NCBI RefSeq assembly: GCF_011369485.1
Contig: NZ_VXCA01000019.1
Span: 1 to 45,636, forward strand
DNA: 45,636 nucleotides
Origin: Pseudomonas atagonensis
Lineage (GTDB): Bacteria > Pseudomonadota > Gammaproteobacteria > Pseudomonadales > Pseudomonadaceae
Direction: 5' to 3'
Numbering within the stretch: position 1 is the stretch's first letter; each line of letters begins with the position of its first letter. This document shows positions 28,881 to 37,862 of this stretch, one piece after another. The notes below the pieces were generated by a model, which worked only from the letters and a program-made list of their open reading frames with translations, had not been told where the DNA came from and searched no databases. The position numbers and the translations under genes were made by a program.

Positions 28881-28898
28881 TTTACCATATAGGGTAAA
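28881..28898. promoter_or_regulatory. Inverted repeat upstream of exbB
   Basis: TTTACC (28881-28886) and GGTAAA (28893-28898) form a perfect 6-bp inverted repeat around ATATAG. It lies 31-48 bases upstream of the exbB start and overlaps a TATATG hexamer on the minus strand, so it could be an operator on an internal promoter between comEC and exbB. Confidence 0.35.
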
Positions 28899-28951
28899 CG
28901 TTGAGTCCCGACTCCCCGACGACCGTGATAGAGCATTTCTGCTCCTGCCGA

Positions 28952-31186
28952 TCAACGGGCGGGCGCCGGCGGATCGCGCCAGAAACGCCGCTGCTGGCGC
29001 ATCGTCCACGGTGGTTTGAAGCGTCCCAGTTGCAGATGAATGGCGCCCTGCTCGGCGCTGTCGTAAATGCGCAGACCCTGCTTTCGGTAACGAGCGAGCA
29101 CCGTCGGGTGCGGATGACCGAAGGAATTGCCCTGCCCTCGGGAAATCAGCACGGCTTCGGGTTTCAGGGCTTTGAGCAAAGCCATCGACGAGGAACTGCG
29201 ACTGCCGTGATGCGGCGCTTGCAGCCAATGCGTGGGCACCGCCAGCGGGCTGTCGAGCAGGACCTGTTCGGCGTGAGTGTCGATATCACCGGTCAGCAGC
29301 AGGCGTTCGCCATTGGCTTCGATCTGCAATACGCAGGAGCGCTGATTGCTGTCGTCGGCATCCGCCCATTGCCAGAGCTGGAAGCGGACGCCGTCCCACT
29401 GCCATTGCTGGCCGCTTGCGCAGGCTTCGGCATTCAATTCCGCTGGCAGTCCCGGCGGATCGCCGCTGATGACTCGACTGACCGGTAAACCGCGTGCAAC
29501 CGCCAGTGCACCGCCAGCGTGGTCTGCATCCGCATGGCTGAGCAGCATCAGATCCAGTCGCTCGACACGCAGTTTGCGCAACGCCGGCAGCACCACCCTT
29601 TGACCCAGATCGAAATCACCGAAACGCGGCCCGGCGTCGTAAAGCAGGGTGTGGTGACGGGTGCGAATCAGAATCGCCAGACCTTGCCCGACATCCAGTT
29701 GCCAGACATCGGCAAGTCCTTCATTCAAGCGTTCTCGGGGCGGCACAGCGAGGATCAGCAACAACGGCCAACCCAGCGGACGCATGGGCAGGCCGCGCGG
29801 CAGCAACAATAACACTGCACCGAGACAGCCAAGTCCCCAGACCCCACTCGGAATCGACGCAGCCACCCACGCTGGCCATTGCCCGGCAATCACCGCCAGT
29901 CCTTGAAACAGCCAATCGATCAAGCCACCGGCCAGCCACAATAAACCTTCGCCGACATAGGGCAGCGGCAACAACAGCGTGCCGAGCAACGCGGGCGGCA
30001 GCACCACCAGACTGACCCACGGCACGGCGAGCAAATTCGCCAGCGGCCCGCTCAGACTGATCGGCAAATTCAGCGCCAGCAGCACCGGGCACAAACCGAT
30101 CGCGATCAACCATTGCGCCCGCGTCCAGGTCTGCCACCAACGCCACGCCCCGAGGCGACCGCCAAAGGTGAAAATCAGCACCGCCACCGCGGCGAACGAC
30201 AACCAGAAACCGGGACGCAAGCTGACCAGTGGATCCAGCAACAACACGGCGTTGAACGCCAGCAGCAGTGGCCACCACGCCCCAAGATGACGGAAACGCA
30301 ATCGCCATAACAACACCAACCCGACCATCACACAGGCGCGCTGCACCGGCACATCGAATCCGGCGAGTAATCCGTAGCCGAGCGCCGCCGCGAACGCCAG
30401 CCCACAGGCCCACGGCAACCACGGCCAGCGCAACGGCCACAGCCCAAAACGCGCCAATCCGGCGACCAGCAGATACATCACCGCCGCCAACAGGCCGATG
30501 TGTTGGCCGGAAATCACCAGCAAGTGCACGGTGCCGGTGTCCTGCAGAATCTGCCAGTCCTCACGGCTGAGCCCCGAACCGTCACCCAGCACTAACGCAG
30601 CCAGCGCACCGCCCCGACCCTGTGCATCCACGGCCAGCAGTCGCTGGCGAATGCCATCACGCCAGGCACCGCGCGCCGGTGTCAGGCGCTCGCCATCCTT
30701 GATCGTGCCGGTTGCGCCGATGCGTTGCGCCAGTAGCCAGGCTTCGTAGTCGAACGCGTCAGGATTGAGCAAGCCCGCGGGACGCTTGAGTTTGACCGCC
30801 AGACGCCAGCGCTCGCCGCTGTTGACCGGCGGCCCGGCGTACCAGGCCAGGCGCATCAATGTCGGCAGCGTTTCGTGCCGCGAGCGCGCATCTGCAAGTT
30901 CGAAGCGCACTACGCCATCGCTGCTTTGCGGCAGACCGATCACCCGCCCTTCGACCCAGCGGGTTTCGCCATCCAGCTCAACGGGCAGCCGATCGTTCAA
31001 CGCCCATTGCGCACTGACGCTGGCCCACGTGAAACCGAACAACAACAGCGCCAGCGGATAACTGCGAAACGGCAGCAGGATCAAAGCCACGACTGGCAGC
31101 AACAGCATTAACCAGACCGGCGGTAACGCCGGCATAAAAACCGGAACCAGCAGACCGACTGCCAGCGCCATCATCCCTGTGCGCAT
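28952..31186 (-). CDS. comEC: ComEC/Rec2 family DNA uptake channel
   Basis: An inner-membrane protein that carries transforming single-stranded DNA into the cytoplasm. The 744-residue protein has many hydrophobic helices in its first 500 residues (DUF4131 region, then the Competence domain with GQHIGLLAAV), and a C-terminal metallo-beta-lactamase-like domain (SHADADHAGG, HxDxDH, then TGDID and PHHGS) that may degrade the non-transported strand. The start is the ATG at 31186, with AAGGA seven bases upstream; an ATG 11 codons earlier has none. It is the first gene of the operon that runs to murB. Confidence 0.9.
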   Translation of the reverse strand: MRTGMMALAVGLLVPVFMPALPPVWLMLLLPVVALILLPFRSYPLALLLFGFTWASVSAQWALNDRLPVELDGETRWVEGRVIGLPQSSDGVVRFELADARSRHETLPTLMRLAWYAGPPVNSGERWRLAVKLKRPAGLLNPDAFDYEAWLLAQRIGATGTIKDGERLTPARGAWRDGIRQRLLAVDAQGRGGALAALVLGDGSGLSREDWQILQDTGTVHLLVISGQHIGLLAAVMYLLVAGLARFGLWPLRWPWLPWACGLAFAAALGYGLLAGFDVPVQRACVMVGLVLLWRLRFRHLGAWWPLLLAFNAVLLLDPLVSLRPGFWLSFAAVAVLIFTFGGRLGAWRWWQTWTRAQWLIAIGLCPVLLALNLPISLSGPLANLLAVPWVSLVVLPPALLGTLLLPLPYVGEGLLWLAGGLIDWLFQGLAVIAGQWPAWVAASIPSGVWGLGCLGAVLLLLPRGLPMRPLGWPLLLILAVPPRERLNEGLADVWQLDVGQGLAILIRTRHHTLLYDAGPRFGDFDLGQRVVLPALRKLRVERLDLMLLSHADADHAGGALAVARGLPVSRVISGDPPGLPAELNAEACASGQQWQWDGVRFQLWQWADADDSNQRSCVLQIEANGERLLLTGDIDTHAEQVLLDSPLAVPTHWLQAPHHGSRSSSSMALLKALKPEAVLISRGQGNSFGHPHPTVLARYRKQGLRIYDSAEQGAIHLQLGRFKPPWTMRQQRRFWRDPPAPAR

Positions 31187-31322
31187 AAGCCCGTCCTTGA
31201 GAGTTCCTTCCCTAGGCATAGCGGGTGTCGGGCACGAGCGTCGTCAACAATTGTCACAAAGTCTGAATGGGCGGTTCGTAGAATCCAGACATACTTGCCG
31301 CCTTAACCGACCGAGAAGCCTT

Positions 31323-31841
31323 ATGCCCCGGCGCTTATTCAAACGTTACATGCCCGATCCGACGAGCATCAGGGAACACAAATCCTTACGCTTTCTCGGC
31401 AAGTTGCTGCATGACCCGAACCTCTGGCACCTCAATCGCCACTCGGTCGCCCGGGCGATGGCGGTGGGTCTGTTCGCGGCTTTTCTGCCGATTCCGGCGC
31501 AAATGCTGGTGGCGGCAGCGCTGGCCATCACCGTGCGCGGCAACATGCCGATTGCGGTGAGCCTGGTGTGGCTGACCAATCCGATTACCATGCCGGCGGT
31601 ATTTTTCTGCACCTATCAGGCCGGGGCGTGGCTGATGGACGTCCCCGCGCGGCACCTGCCGGACGAGTTGACGTGGGAATGGATCAGCGGTGAACTGTCG
31701 ACCTTGTGGCAACCGTTTCTGCTGGGCTCGGTAGTGTGCGGGCTGGTACTCGGCGCCCTCGCCTACTTTGCGGTGATGCTGTATTGGCGCTGGTGGGTGG
31801 CGCGGCAGTGGGCGCGGCGCAAGAAAAACCGAATGTCGTGA
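31323..31841 (+). CDS. DUF2062 family membrane protein
   Basis: A 172-residue protein with a basic N-terminus and three likely membrane helices (about residues 42-65, 75-98, 140-163). The family signature is LWHLNRHSVARAMAVGLF followed by PIPAQM and a Pro-rich LTNPITMPAVFF. Family function is unknown. Start at the ATG at 31323. It is divergent from comEC across 136 bases, as PA2985 is in P. aeruginosa (recalled), and ends before a bidirectional terminator. Confidence 0.85.
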   Translation: MPRRLFKRYMPDPTSIREHKSLRFLGKLLHDPNLWHLNRHSVARAMAVGLFAAFLPIPAQMLVAAALAITVRGNMPIAVSLVWLTNPITMPAVFFCTYQAGAWLMDVPARHLPDELTWEWISGELSTLWQPFLLGSVVCGLVLGALAYFAVMLYWRWWVARQWARRKKNRMS

Positions 31842-31847
31842 ATGCAA

Positions 31848-31877
31848 AACGGCCTCCGCAATGGAGGCCGTTTTTTT
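31848..31877. terminator. Bidirectional terminator between the DUF2062 gene and the ABC permease gene
   Basis: AACGGCCTCC (31848-31857) pairs with GGAGGCCGTT (31863-31872), with T7 on the plus strand at 31871-31877 and A4 on the other side. It stands between two converging genes. Confidence 0.88.
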
Positions 31878-31905
31878 GTGCTGTCAGTGTTCGTGCGGTA
31901 TGGCG

Positions 31906-32685
31906 TCAAGTACGCATCCCGCGCCCACTCACCAGCAACCGTGCGCAACCGAAGTACAGCACCACCGTTGCCACCAGCATGAAGGTGATCGCAATCCCGA
32001 TGCGAATATCCGACACGCCCAGAATGCCGTAACGGAAGGCATTGACCATGTGCAGCACCGGGTTGGCCAGCGACACGGTCTGCCAGAACGGTGGCAGCAA
32101 TGTGATCGAGTAAAACACCCCTCCCAGGTAGGTCAGCGGTGTCAGTACAAACGTCGGGATGATCGAAATGTCATCGAAGTTGCGCGCAAACACAGCGTTG
32201 ATGAAGCCCAGCAGCGAGAAGATCGTCGCCGTCAGCACGACCACCAGAATGGTCACGCCCAGGTGATGCACCTGCAAATGGGTGAAGAACAGCGACAGAA
32301 TCGTCACGATCACACCAACCATCAAACCACGCAGCACGCCGCCACAGGTGTAGCCGATCAGAATCGTGTGCGGCGAGACCGGCGAGACCATCAGCTCCTC
32401 GATCGAGCGCTGGAACTTGCTGCCAAAGAAGCTTGAGACCACGTTGCCGTACGAGTTGGTGATCACCGACATCATGATCAGCCCCGGCACGATGTACTCC
32501 ATGTAGGTGAAGCCACCCATGTCGCCGATCTGCCGGCCGATCAGGTTGCCGAAGATCACGAAGTACAAAACCATGGTGATCGCCGGCGGCAGCAAGGTTT
32601 GCGGCCATATCCGCGTGAAGCGTTTGACCTCGCGGTAAATGATGGTGTTCAGCGCGACAAGGTTGGGACGGAATTCGGAACTCAT
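31906..32685 (-). CDS. ABC-2 type transporter permease (YadH-like)
   Basis: A 259-residue inner-membrane permease with about six helices, starting with a cytoplasmic amphipathic part (TIIYREVKRFTRIWPQTLLP), the ABC-2 family signature. It resembles E. coli YadH, an exporter of unknown substrate. It overlaps the ATPase gene by ATGA, and both ends of the pair suggest a two-gene operon. Other ABC-2 exporters move polysaccharides or drugs, so substrate assignment is not possible here. Confidence 0.88.
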   Translation of the reverse strand: MSSEFRPNLVALNTIIYREVKRFTRIWPQTLLPPAITMVLYFVIFGNLIGRQIGDMGGFTYMEYIVPGLIMMSVITNSYGNVVSSFFGSKFQRSIEELMVSPVSPHTILIGYTCGGVLRGLMVGVIVTILSLFFTHLQVHHLGVTILVVVLTATIFSLLGFINAVFARNFDDISIIPTFVLTPLTYLGGVFYSITLLPPFWQTVSLANPVLHMVNAFRYGILGVSDIRIGIAITFMLVATVVLYFGCARLLVSGRGMRT

Positions 32686-33614
32686 ACCGCCACCTTCGAC
32701 AGATTTTTCTCCACCAGAGACACGAACAGCTCCTCGAGGCGATTGGTTTTGTTGCGCAGGCTCAACACTTCAATGTTCTGCTGCGCCAACTGGGTAAACA
32801 ACGCCGTGATGCCCATGGATTTGTCGACCTGGACTTCCAGGGTATGGCTGTCGATCAAGCGGGCGGGGTAGCCGATCAATTGCGGCGCGGCGTTCAAGTC
32901 GTTCTTCAAGTCCAGCAGGAAGGTCTCCACGTGCAACTGGCCCAGCAGCTGTTTCATGCTGGTGTTCTCGACAATGGTGCCGTGGTCGATGATGCCGATG
33001 TTGCGGCACAGTTGCTCGGCCTCTTCCAGATAGTGCGTGGTGAGGATGATGGTGATGCCTTTCTGGTTCAGTTCGGTGAGGAACGTCCACATCGAACGGC
33101 GCAGCTCGATGTCGACGCCTGCGGTCGGTTCGTCGAGGATCAGCAGACGCGGCTCGTGCACCAGTGCACGGGCGATCATCAGACGGCGCTTCATGCCGCC
33201 GGACAGCGAACGCGACGGTACATCGCGCTTGTCCCACAGGCCGAGCTGCGTCAGATACTGCTCGGCGCGTTCCTTGGCGATCTTCGCCGGAATGCCGTAG
33301 TAACCGGCCTGGGTCACGACGATGTCGAAGGTCTTTTCAAACTGGTTGAAGTTGAATTCCTGGGGCACCACGCCGATCGAGCGCTTGAGCGCTGCCGGGT
33401 TCTTGTCCAGGTCATTGCCAAAGATATTCACCGTACCGCTGGTCTTGTTCACCAGGGTCGAGAGAATGCCGATGGTTGTGGATTTGCCGGCACCGTTAGG
33501 GCCGAGCAAGGCGAAAAAATCACCTTCGGCGACGTCCAGATCGATACCACTCAAGGCCTGGAACCCGTTGCCGTAGGTTTTGGTTAGCTGCCGGATGGAC
33601 AGAGCGGAACTCAT
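32682..33614 (-). CDS. ABC transporter ATP-binding protein (YadG-like)
   Basis: The cytoplasmic ATPase of the exporter above. The 310-residue protein has Walker A GPNGAGKST (about residues 40-48), signature RSLSGGMKRRL, Walker B LLILDEPTAGVD, and an H-loop in LTTHYLEEAE. A C-terminal regulatory extension of about 80 residues follows. The start is the ATG at 33614, which fits the family's N-terminus; a run of 35 earlier codons lacks homology. No strong ribosome-binding site is visible. Confidence 0.9.
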   Translation of the reverse strand: MSSALSIRQLTKTYGNGFQALSGIDLDVAEGDFFALLGPNGAGKSTTIGILSTLVNKTSGTVNIFGNDLDKNPAALKRSIGVVPQEFNFNQFEKTFDIVVTQAGYYGIPAKIAKERAEQYLTQLGLWDKRDVPSRSLSGGMKRRLMIARALVHEPRLLILDEPTAGVDIELRRSMWTFLTELNQKGITIILTTHYLEEAEQLCRNIGIIDHGTIVENTSMKQLLGQLHVETFLLDLKNDLNAAPQLIGYPARLIDSHTLEVQVDKSMGITALFTQLAQQNIEVLSLRNKTNRLEELFVSLVEKNLSKVAV

Positions 33615-33737
33615 ATCTGATTTACGCACCATGAAGGGATAAAAGGAGACGGCGGCGATGGATCGAACCGCAGCGCAAGTGCGCAATGGTGCTTGCCGCC
33701 GCCGCACAAGTACAGTCAAGTGTGTCGATAGTTATTA

Positions 33738-34361
33738 TCAAGTCAACGCGGTCATGACTGCTTTTTGATACGCCGCACGCAGCTTCAGCCGCTCGTACCA
33801 GGCCTGCAAGTGCGGTTGCGGGGCGCGCTCGATGGGCATCTCGAACCAGGCATAAATGAAACTGCCGAGGGGAATGTCGCCCATGCCGATTTCACTGCCG
33901 GACAAGTACGGCTGACCGGCCAAAGCCTGGTCGGCCATGCTCAGCAACTCGTTGCACTCTTTGATTGCAGCGTTGATCGCCGGCCAGTCCTGCTTGTCGG
34001 CGGGGGTGCGCAGAACGCCCCAGAACACCGTGCGAAAAGGCCCGGCAAAACTCGAAGTGGTCCAGTCCATCCACTTATCGGCAATGGCCCGTGCTTGCGG
34101 ATCCGCCGGATACCACGCCGTGCTCGACGCATGTCTGGCCAGCAGATAACGAACGATGGCGTTGGACTCCCACAGAACGAAACCATCATCTTCGATCACC
34201 GGCACCCGCCCGTTCGGGTTCATCGCCCGGTACTCGGGTGTGTCGACCACACCGAACGCACCACCGGCATCGATCGCTTCGTAAGCCAGGCCAAGTTCTT
34301 CGGCGGCCCACAATGGCTTCCTGACATTCGATGAGTTTTTACGTCCCCAGATCTTCAGCAT
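33738..34361 (-). CDS. Glutathione S-transferase family protein
   Basis: A 207-residue cytoplasmic GST. The N-terminal thioredoxin-like domain has KIWGRKNSSNVRKPLW, with Ser10 or Ser11 as possible catalytic residue, then the cis-Pro and glutathione-binding NPNGRVPVIEDDGFVLWESNAI (Glu-Ser pair). A helical C-terminal domain follows. The substrate is unknown. It lies 44 bases after the transglutaminase-like gene and may share its transcript. Confidence 0.87.
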   Translation of the reverse strand: MLKIWGRKNSSNVRKPLWAAEELGLAYEAIDAGGAFGVVDTPEYRAMNPNGRVPVIEDDGFVLWESNAIVRYLLARHASSTAWYPADPQARAIADKWMDWTTSSFAGPFRTVFWGVLRTPADKQDWPAINAAIKECNELLSMADQALAGQPYLSGSEIGMGDIPLGSFIYAWFEMPIERAPQPHLQAWYERLKLRAAYQKAVMTALT

Positions 34362-34405
34362 GACCGCCTCTTTTCAAATGAAGTGGCCAAGCAGCATACG
34401 CCGGA

Positions 34406-35077
34406 TCAGCGGCCGCTGACATCACTGCGCACGTCACCGCGTACATCACCGGACAGCGGCGTCTGCTGATCGTTGAACAGGTGCGGATAGCATTTTTGCA
34501 GGTGCTCGAAGAAGAAGGTTTCCGGTACATCGGCGAACTGGCCGTGATCGACCAGATACTCCATCAGTTGCGCACCCTCGCTGTTGTACGGGTGGAAAAC
34601 ACTGTCGTGAATGCCGTCGAATTCCAGCGGCGCAACGTTGAACATCTCGCAGAGTTTCTGATTGAACGCCGGCGTCGCCTTCACCCAGCGCCCGTCGAGA
34701 AACAGCTCGGTGTAGCCGTGCATGGCGAACACTTCGCTTCTCAGCAGCTCCAGCAGACGCGGCGTCGACAGATGGTTTTTCACATCCGCCAGACCGATGC
34801 GCGCCGGGATCGCGCAGTGCCGCGCACAACCGGCCAGCAGCGTGGCCTTGGGCACGCAATAACTCTCCCCTGCGGCCAGCGCGTAGCTGCCGCGCAAGGT
34901 CTGCGGATCGCGGCTGAAGGTGTACATGTTGTAACGCACAGCCTCGCGCACGGCGTAATACAGATTGATCGCCTGCGTGCGCGGGTCGCGGCTGGCACCT
35001 CGGTGTTTCTCGGCGAACTCCACCACTGCCGGGTGGTCACTATCGATGAAGCGGCCGGGGCTCAGATACTCGTGCAT
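34406..35077 (-). CDS. Transglutaminase-like superfamily protein
   Basis: A 223-residue protein with a papain-like fold. The nucleophile Cys lies in GESYCVPKATLLAGCARHCAIPARIG and the catalytic His in MHGYTELFLDGRWVKATPAFN. At the place where the third residue Asp would normally stand (DPT) this protein reads ATP, so the triad appears incomplete. It has no signal peptide. Members act as proteases, peptide-N-glycanases or transglutaminases; the reaction cannot be read. AGGAG lies ten bases before the ATG. An operon with the downstream GST gene is plausible. Confidence 0.8.
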   Translation of the reverse strand: MHEYLSPGRFIDSDHPAVVEFAEKHRGASRDPRTQAINLYYAVREAVRYNMYTFSRDPQTLRGSYALAAGESYCVPKATLLAGCARHCAIPARIGLADVKNHLSTPRLLELLRSEVFAMHGYTELFLDGRWVKATPAFNQKLCEMFNVAPLEFDGIHDSVFHPYNSEGAQLMEYLVDHGQFADVPETFFFEHLQKCYPHLFNDQQTPLSGDVRGDVRSDVSGR

Positions 35078-35326
35078 GACGACAGTTCTCCTGGTTGAGT
35101 CCCGAGTCTAACGACAGCTCCAGCACAGAGATAACGACGTTTCGGCCAAACTTGGACGCAAAGACGCGGGATCGGCGAACGATTTCCCACGCGTGTTGCC
35201 CACCGAACCTACGAAAACCATCCGGGGTTTCCCACGATTTCAATCACCAAGTTCTGACCGCCCGGTTTTGCAGATGCCGTCTAAGCTCTGGAGGGTCGAT
35301 TGGCCTTGGTTCACGGAGGACTGAAT

Positions 35327-37774
35327 ATGCTGTTGTTGTGGATACTGGTTTTGTTCATTGGCGTGGCGTATCTCGCCCACCGGCGGATCGCGCCGCTGCC
35401 CGCGCTGGGCATCGTTGCCGTTTACCTGCTGGCGATGGGGATCCTCAGTCACGCGCCAGGCTGGCTTTTGCTGATTTTCTGGGTGGTGCTGGCGGTTGTG
35501 GCCGCACCGTTGCTGTTGCCTGACCTGCGCCGCAAACACTTCACCGCGCCGCTGTTCAACTGGTTCCAGAAAACCCTGCCACCGATGTCGCAGACCGAAC
35601 GCGACGCGATCGATGCCGGCACGGTCTGGTGGGATGGCGAGCTGTTCAGCGGCCGCCCGGACTGGGACAAGCTGCTGTCCTATCCCAAGGTGCAACTGAG
35701 CGAAGAGGAACAGGCTTTTATCGACGGTCCGACCGAAGAACTCTGCGCGATGGTCACTGACTGGCAGATCGGCCAGTCGATGGATTTGCCGCCTGAGGCC
35801 TGGACGCACATCAAGGAACACGGCTTCTTCGCCCTGATCATTCCGAAAGAGTTTGGCGGCAAAGGCTTCTCGGCCTACGCCCACTCGCAAGTGGCGATGA
35901 AACTCGCCACCCGCAGCGGCGACCTAGCTTCCACCGTCATGGTGCCCAACTCGCTGGGCCCGGCCGAACTGCTGCTGCATTACGGCACCGACGAACAACG
36001 CAATCACTATCTGCCACGCCTGGCCCGTGGCGACGATATTCCGTGCTTCGCCCTCACCGGCCCGCTCGCTGGTTCCGATGCCGGTGCGATGCCCGACACC
36101 GGGATCATCTGCAAAGGTCAATGGGAGGGCCAGGAAGTGCTTGGCCTGCGCCTGAACTGGGAAAAACGCTACATCACCCTCGGCCCGGTGGCGACGCTGC
36201 TTGGCCTCGCGTTCAAGGCTTATGACCCGGATCACCTACTGGGCGAAAAAGAAGACCTGGGTATCAGCCTGGCGCTGATCCCGACCGATACCGCCGGCGT
36301 TGAAATCGGTCGCCGGCATCTGCCCCTGGGGGCGGCGTTCATGAACGGCCCGAACTCCGGCAAGGACGTATTCATCCCGCTGGACTTCCTCATCGGCGGT
36401 CAGGAAATGCTCGGCAAAGGCTGGATGATGCTCATGAATTGCCTGTCGGTCGGGCGGTCGATTTCGCTGCCGGCCGTTGGCACGGGTGCAGCCAAGTTCA
36501 CCAGTCTGGTCACCGGGCAGTACGCGCAGATTCGCGAACAGTTCAACGTACCGTTGTCGGCATTCGAAGGGATTCAGGAAGCCATGGCGCGCATCGGCGG
36601 CAACGCCTGGATGATGGACGCCGCGCGCATGCTGACCGCCAACGCAGTGGATCTGGGCGAAAAACCGTCGGTGTTGTCGGCGATCCTCAAGTACCACCTC
36701 ACCGAACGCGGTCGCGAGTGCATCAGCCACGCCATGGACGTTCATGGCGGCAAGGCGATCATCATGGGCCCGAACAACTACCTGGGGCGCAGCTGGAACG
36801 GAGCGCCGATCTTCATCACCGTGGAAGGCGCGAACATTCTCTCGCGCAACCTGATGATCTTCGGTCAGGGCGCGATTCGTTGCCATCCGTTCGTGCTCAA
36901 GGAAATGGCCCTGGCCGGTCGCGAGGACAAAGACCAGGCACTCAAAGAGTTCGACGGTCTGCTGCTCAAGCACATCGGTTTTGCCGTCAGCAATGCCGCC
37001 AGCACACTGGTGCTGAACCTAGGGTTTGGCCACTTCGAACATGCGCCGGGGGACAAAATCAGCCAGGGCTACTTCCGTGCACTCAATCGTCAGGCAGCGG
37101 CGTTCGCCATGCTCGCCGACTTCAGCATGATGTTGCTGGGTGGCGAGCTGAAACGCCGCGAACGCCTGTCGGCCCGCCTGGGGGACGTCTTGAGCAATCT
37201 GTATCTGGCGTCTGCGGCGCTCAAGCGTTATCACGACCTCGATTCGCCGGCGTACATGGAACCCTTGTTCCGCTGGGCGATGGAGGAAAGCCTGGGGCAG
37301 TCGGAACGCGCACTGGACGAACTGCTGAGCAACTTCCCGAACAAGGTGTTCGGTTGCCTGCTGCGAGTCATCGTGTTCCCGTTCGGCCGTCGACACAAAG
37401 GCCCGTCGGACAAACTCGGCGCAGAAGTGGCCGGTATAATTGGCCGGGCCAAAGGTGATCCGGCGCTGGAGGAACTGCTCGCCGGCTGCTACCGCCCACA
37501 ATCGGCAGACGATGCAGTCGGCGCATTGCAGCACGCCTGCGATCAATTGAACGCCGCGCAACCACTGCATAAGAAACTGCATACCTCGCTGAAAAGCGGC
37601 CAGGTCAAACCGGTCGCCGGCGAGCACGCCATCGACGCGGCGCTGGAGGCCGGCGTGTTGCAACCCGGGGAAGCGCAGAGCCTGCGCGATGCCGAAGCGG
37701 CGCGGCGCAAAGTGATTGATGTCGATGATTTCGACAAGGAAGAGCTGAAACAGGCGGAAGGTAAAGTCCGCTGA
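35327..37774 (+). CDS. fadE: Acyl-CoA dehydrogenase, FadE type
   Basis: Catalyses the first step of fatty-acid beta-oxidation, oxidising acyl-CoA to trans-2-enoyl-CoA with FAD. The 815-residue protein is the long, membrane-associated FadE type: two N-terminal hydrophobic helices (about 3-20, 28-55), then the acyl-CoA dehydrogenase core with FALTGPLAGSDAGAMPDTG (FAD/substrate loop) and HGGKAIIMGPNNYLGR, and a long C-terminal domain of the FadE family. The start is the ATG at 35327, with GGAGGA seven bases upstream; nine extra codons lack support. It probably corresponds to PA2815 of P. aeruginosa. Confidence 0.9.
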   Translation: MLLLWILVLFIGVAYLAHRRIAPLPALGIVAVYLLAMGILSHAPGWLLLIFWVVLAVVAAPLLLPDLRRKHFTAPLFNWFQKTLPPMSQTERDAIDAGTVWWDGELFSGRPDWDKLLSYPKVQLSEEEQAFIDGPTEELCAMVTDWQIGQSMDLPPEAWTHIKEHGFFALIIPKEFGGKGFSAYAHSQVAMKLATRSGDLASTVMVPNSLGPAELLLHYGTDEQRNHYLPRLARGDDIPCFALTGPLAGSDAGAMPDTGIICKGQWEGQEVLGLRLNWEKRYITLGPVATLLGLAFKAYDPDHLLGEKEDLGISLALIPTDTAGVEIGRRHLPLGAAFMNGPNSGKDVFIPLDFLIGGQEMLGKGWMMLMNCLSVGRSISLPAVGTGAAKFTSLVTGQYAQIREQFNVPLSAFEGIQEAMARIGGNAWMMDAARMLTANAVDLGEKPSVLSAILKYHLTERGRECISHAMDVHGGKAIIMGPNNYLGRSWNGAPIFITVEGANILSRNLMIFGQGAIRCHPFVLKEMALAGREDKDQALKEFDGLLLKHIGFAVSNAASTLVLNLGFGHFEHAPGDKISQGYFRALNRQAAAFAMLADFSMMLLGGELKRRERLSARLGDVLSNLYLASAALKRYHDLDSPAYMEPLFRWAMEESLGQSERALDELLSNFPNKVFGCLLRVIVFPFGRRHKGPSDKLGAEVAGIIGRAKGDPALEELLAGCYRPQSADDAVGALQHACDQLNAAQPLHKKLHTSLKSGQVKPVAGEHAIDAALEAGVLQPGEAQSLRDAEAARRKVIDVDDFDKEELKQAEGKVR

Positions 37775-37804
37775 GTGCGACAGCCACAGAGCTGTTATTT
37801 GTGA

Positions 37805-37843
37805 AAAACGGGCGCGAGGGCTTTATACTCCTGCGCCCGTTTT
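37805..37843 (+). promoter_or_regulatory. Hairpin with a TATACT -10 in its loop, after fadE
   Basis: AAAACGGGCGC (37805-37815) pairs exactly with GCGCCCGTTTT (37833-37843), giving an 11-bp stem with a short T4 tail: a possible fadE terminator. Its 17-base loop contains TATACT (37824-37829), a good -10 for the next gene; the nearest -35 candidate TTGTGA (37799-37804) is 19 bases upstream. The one element may therefore end one transcript and start another. Confidence 0.5.
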
Positions 37844-37862
37844 GCTCTTGAGGACTTATCTC

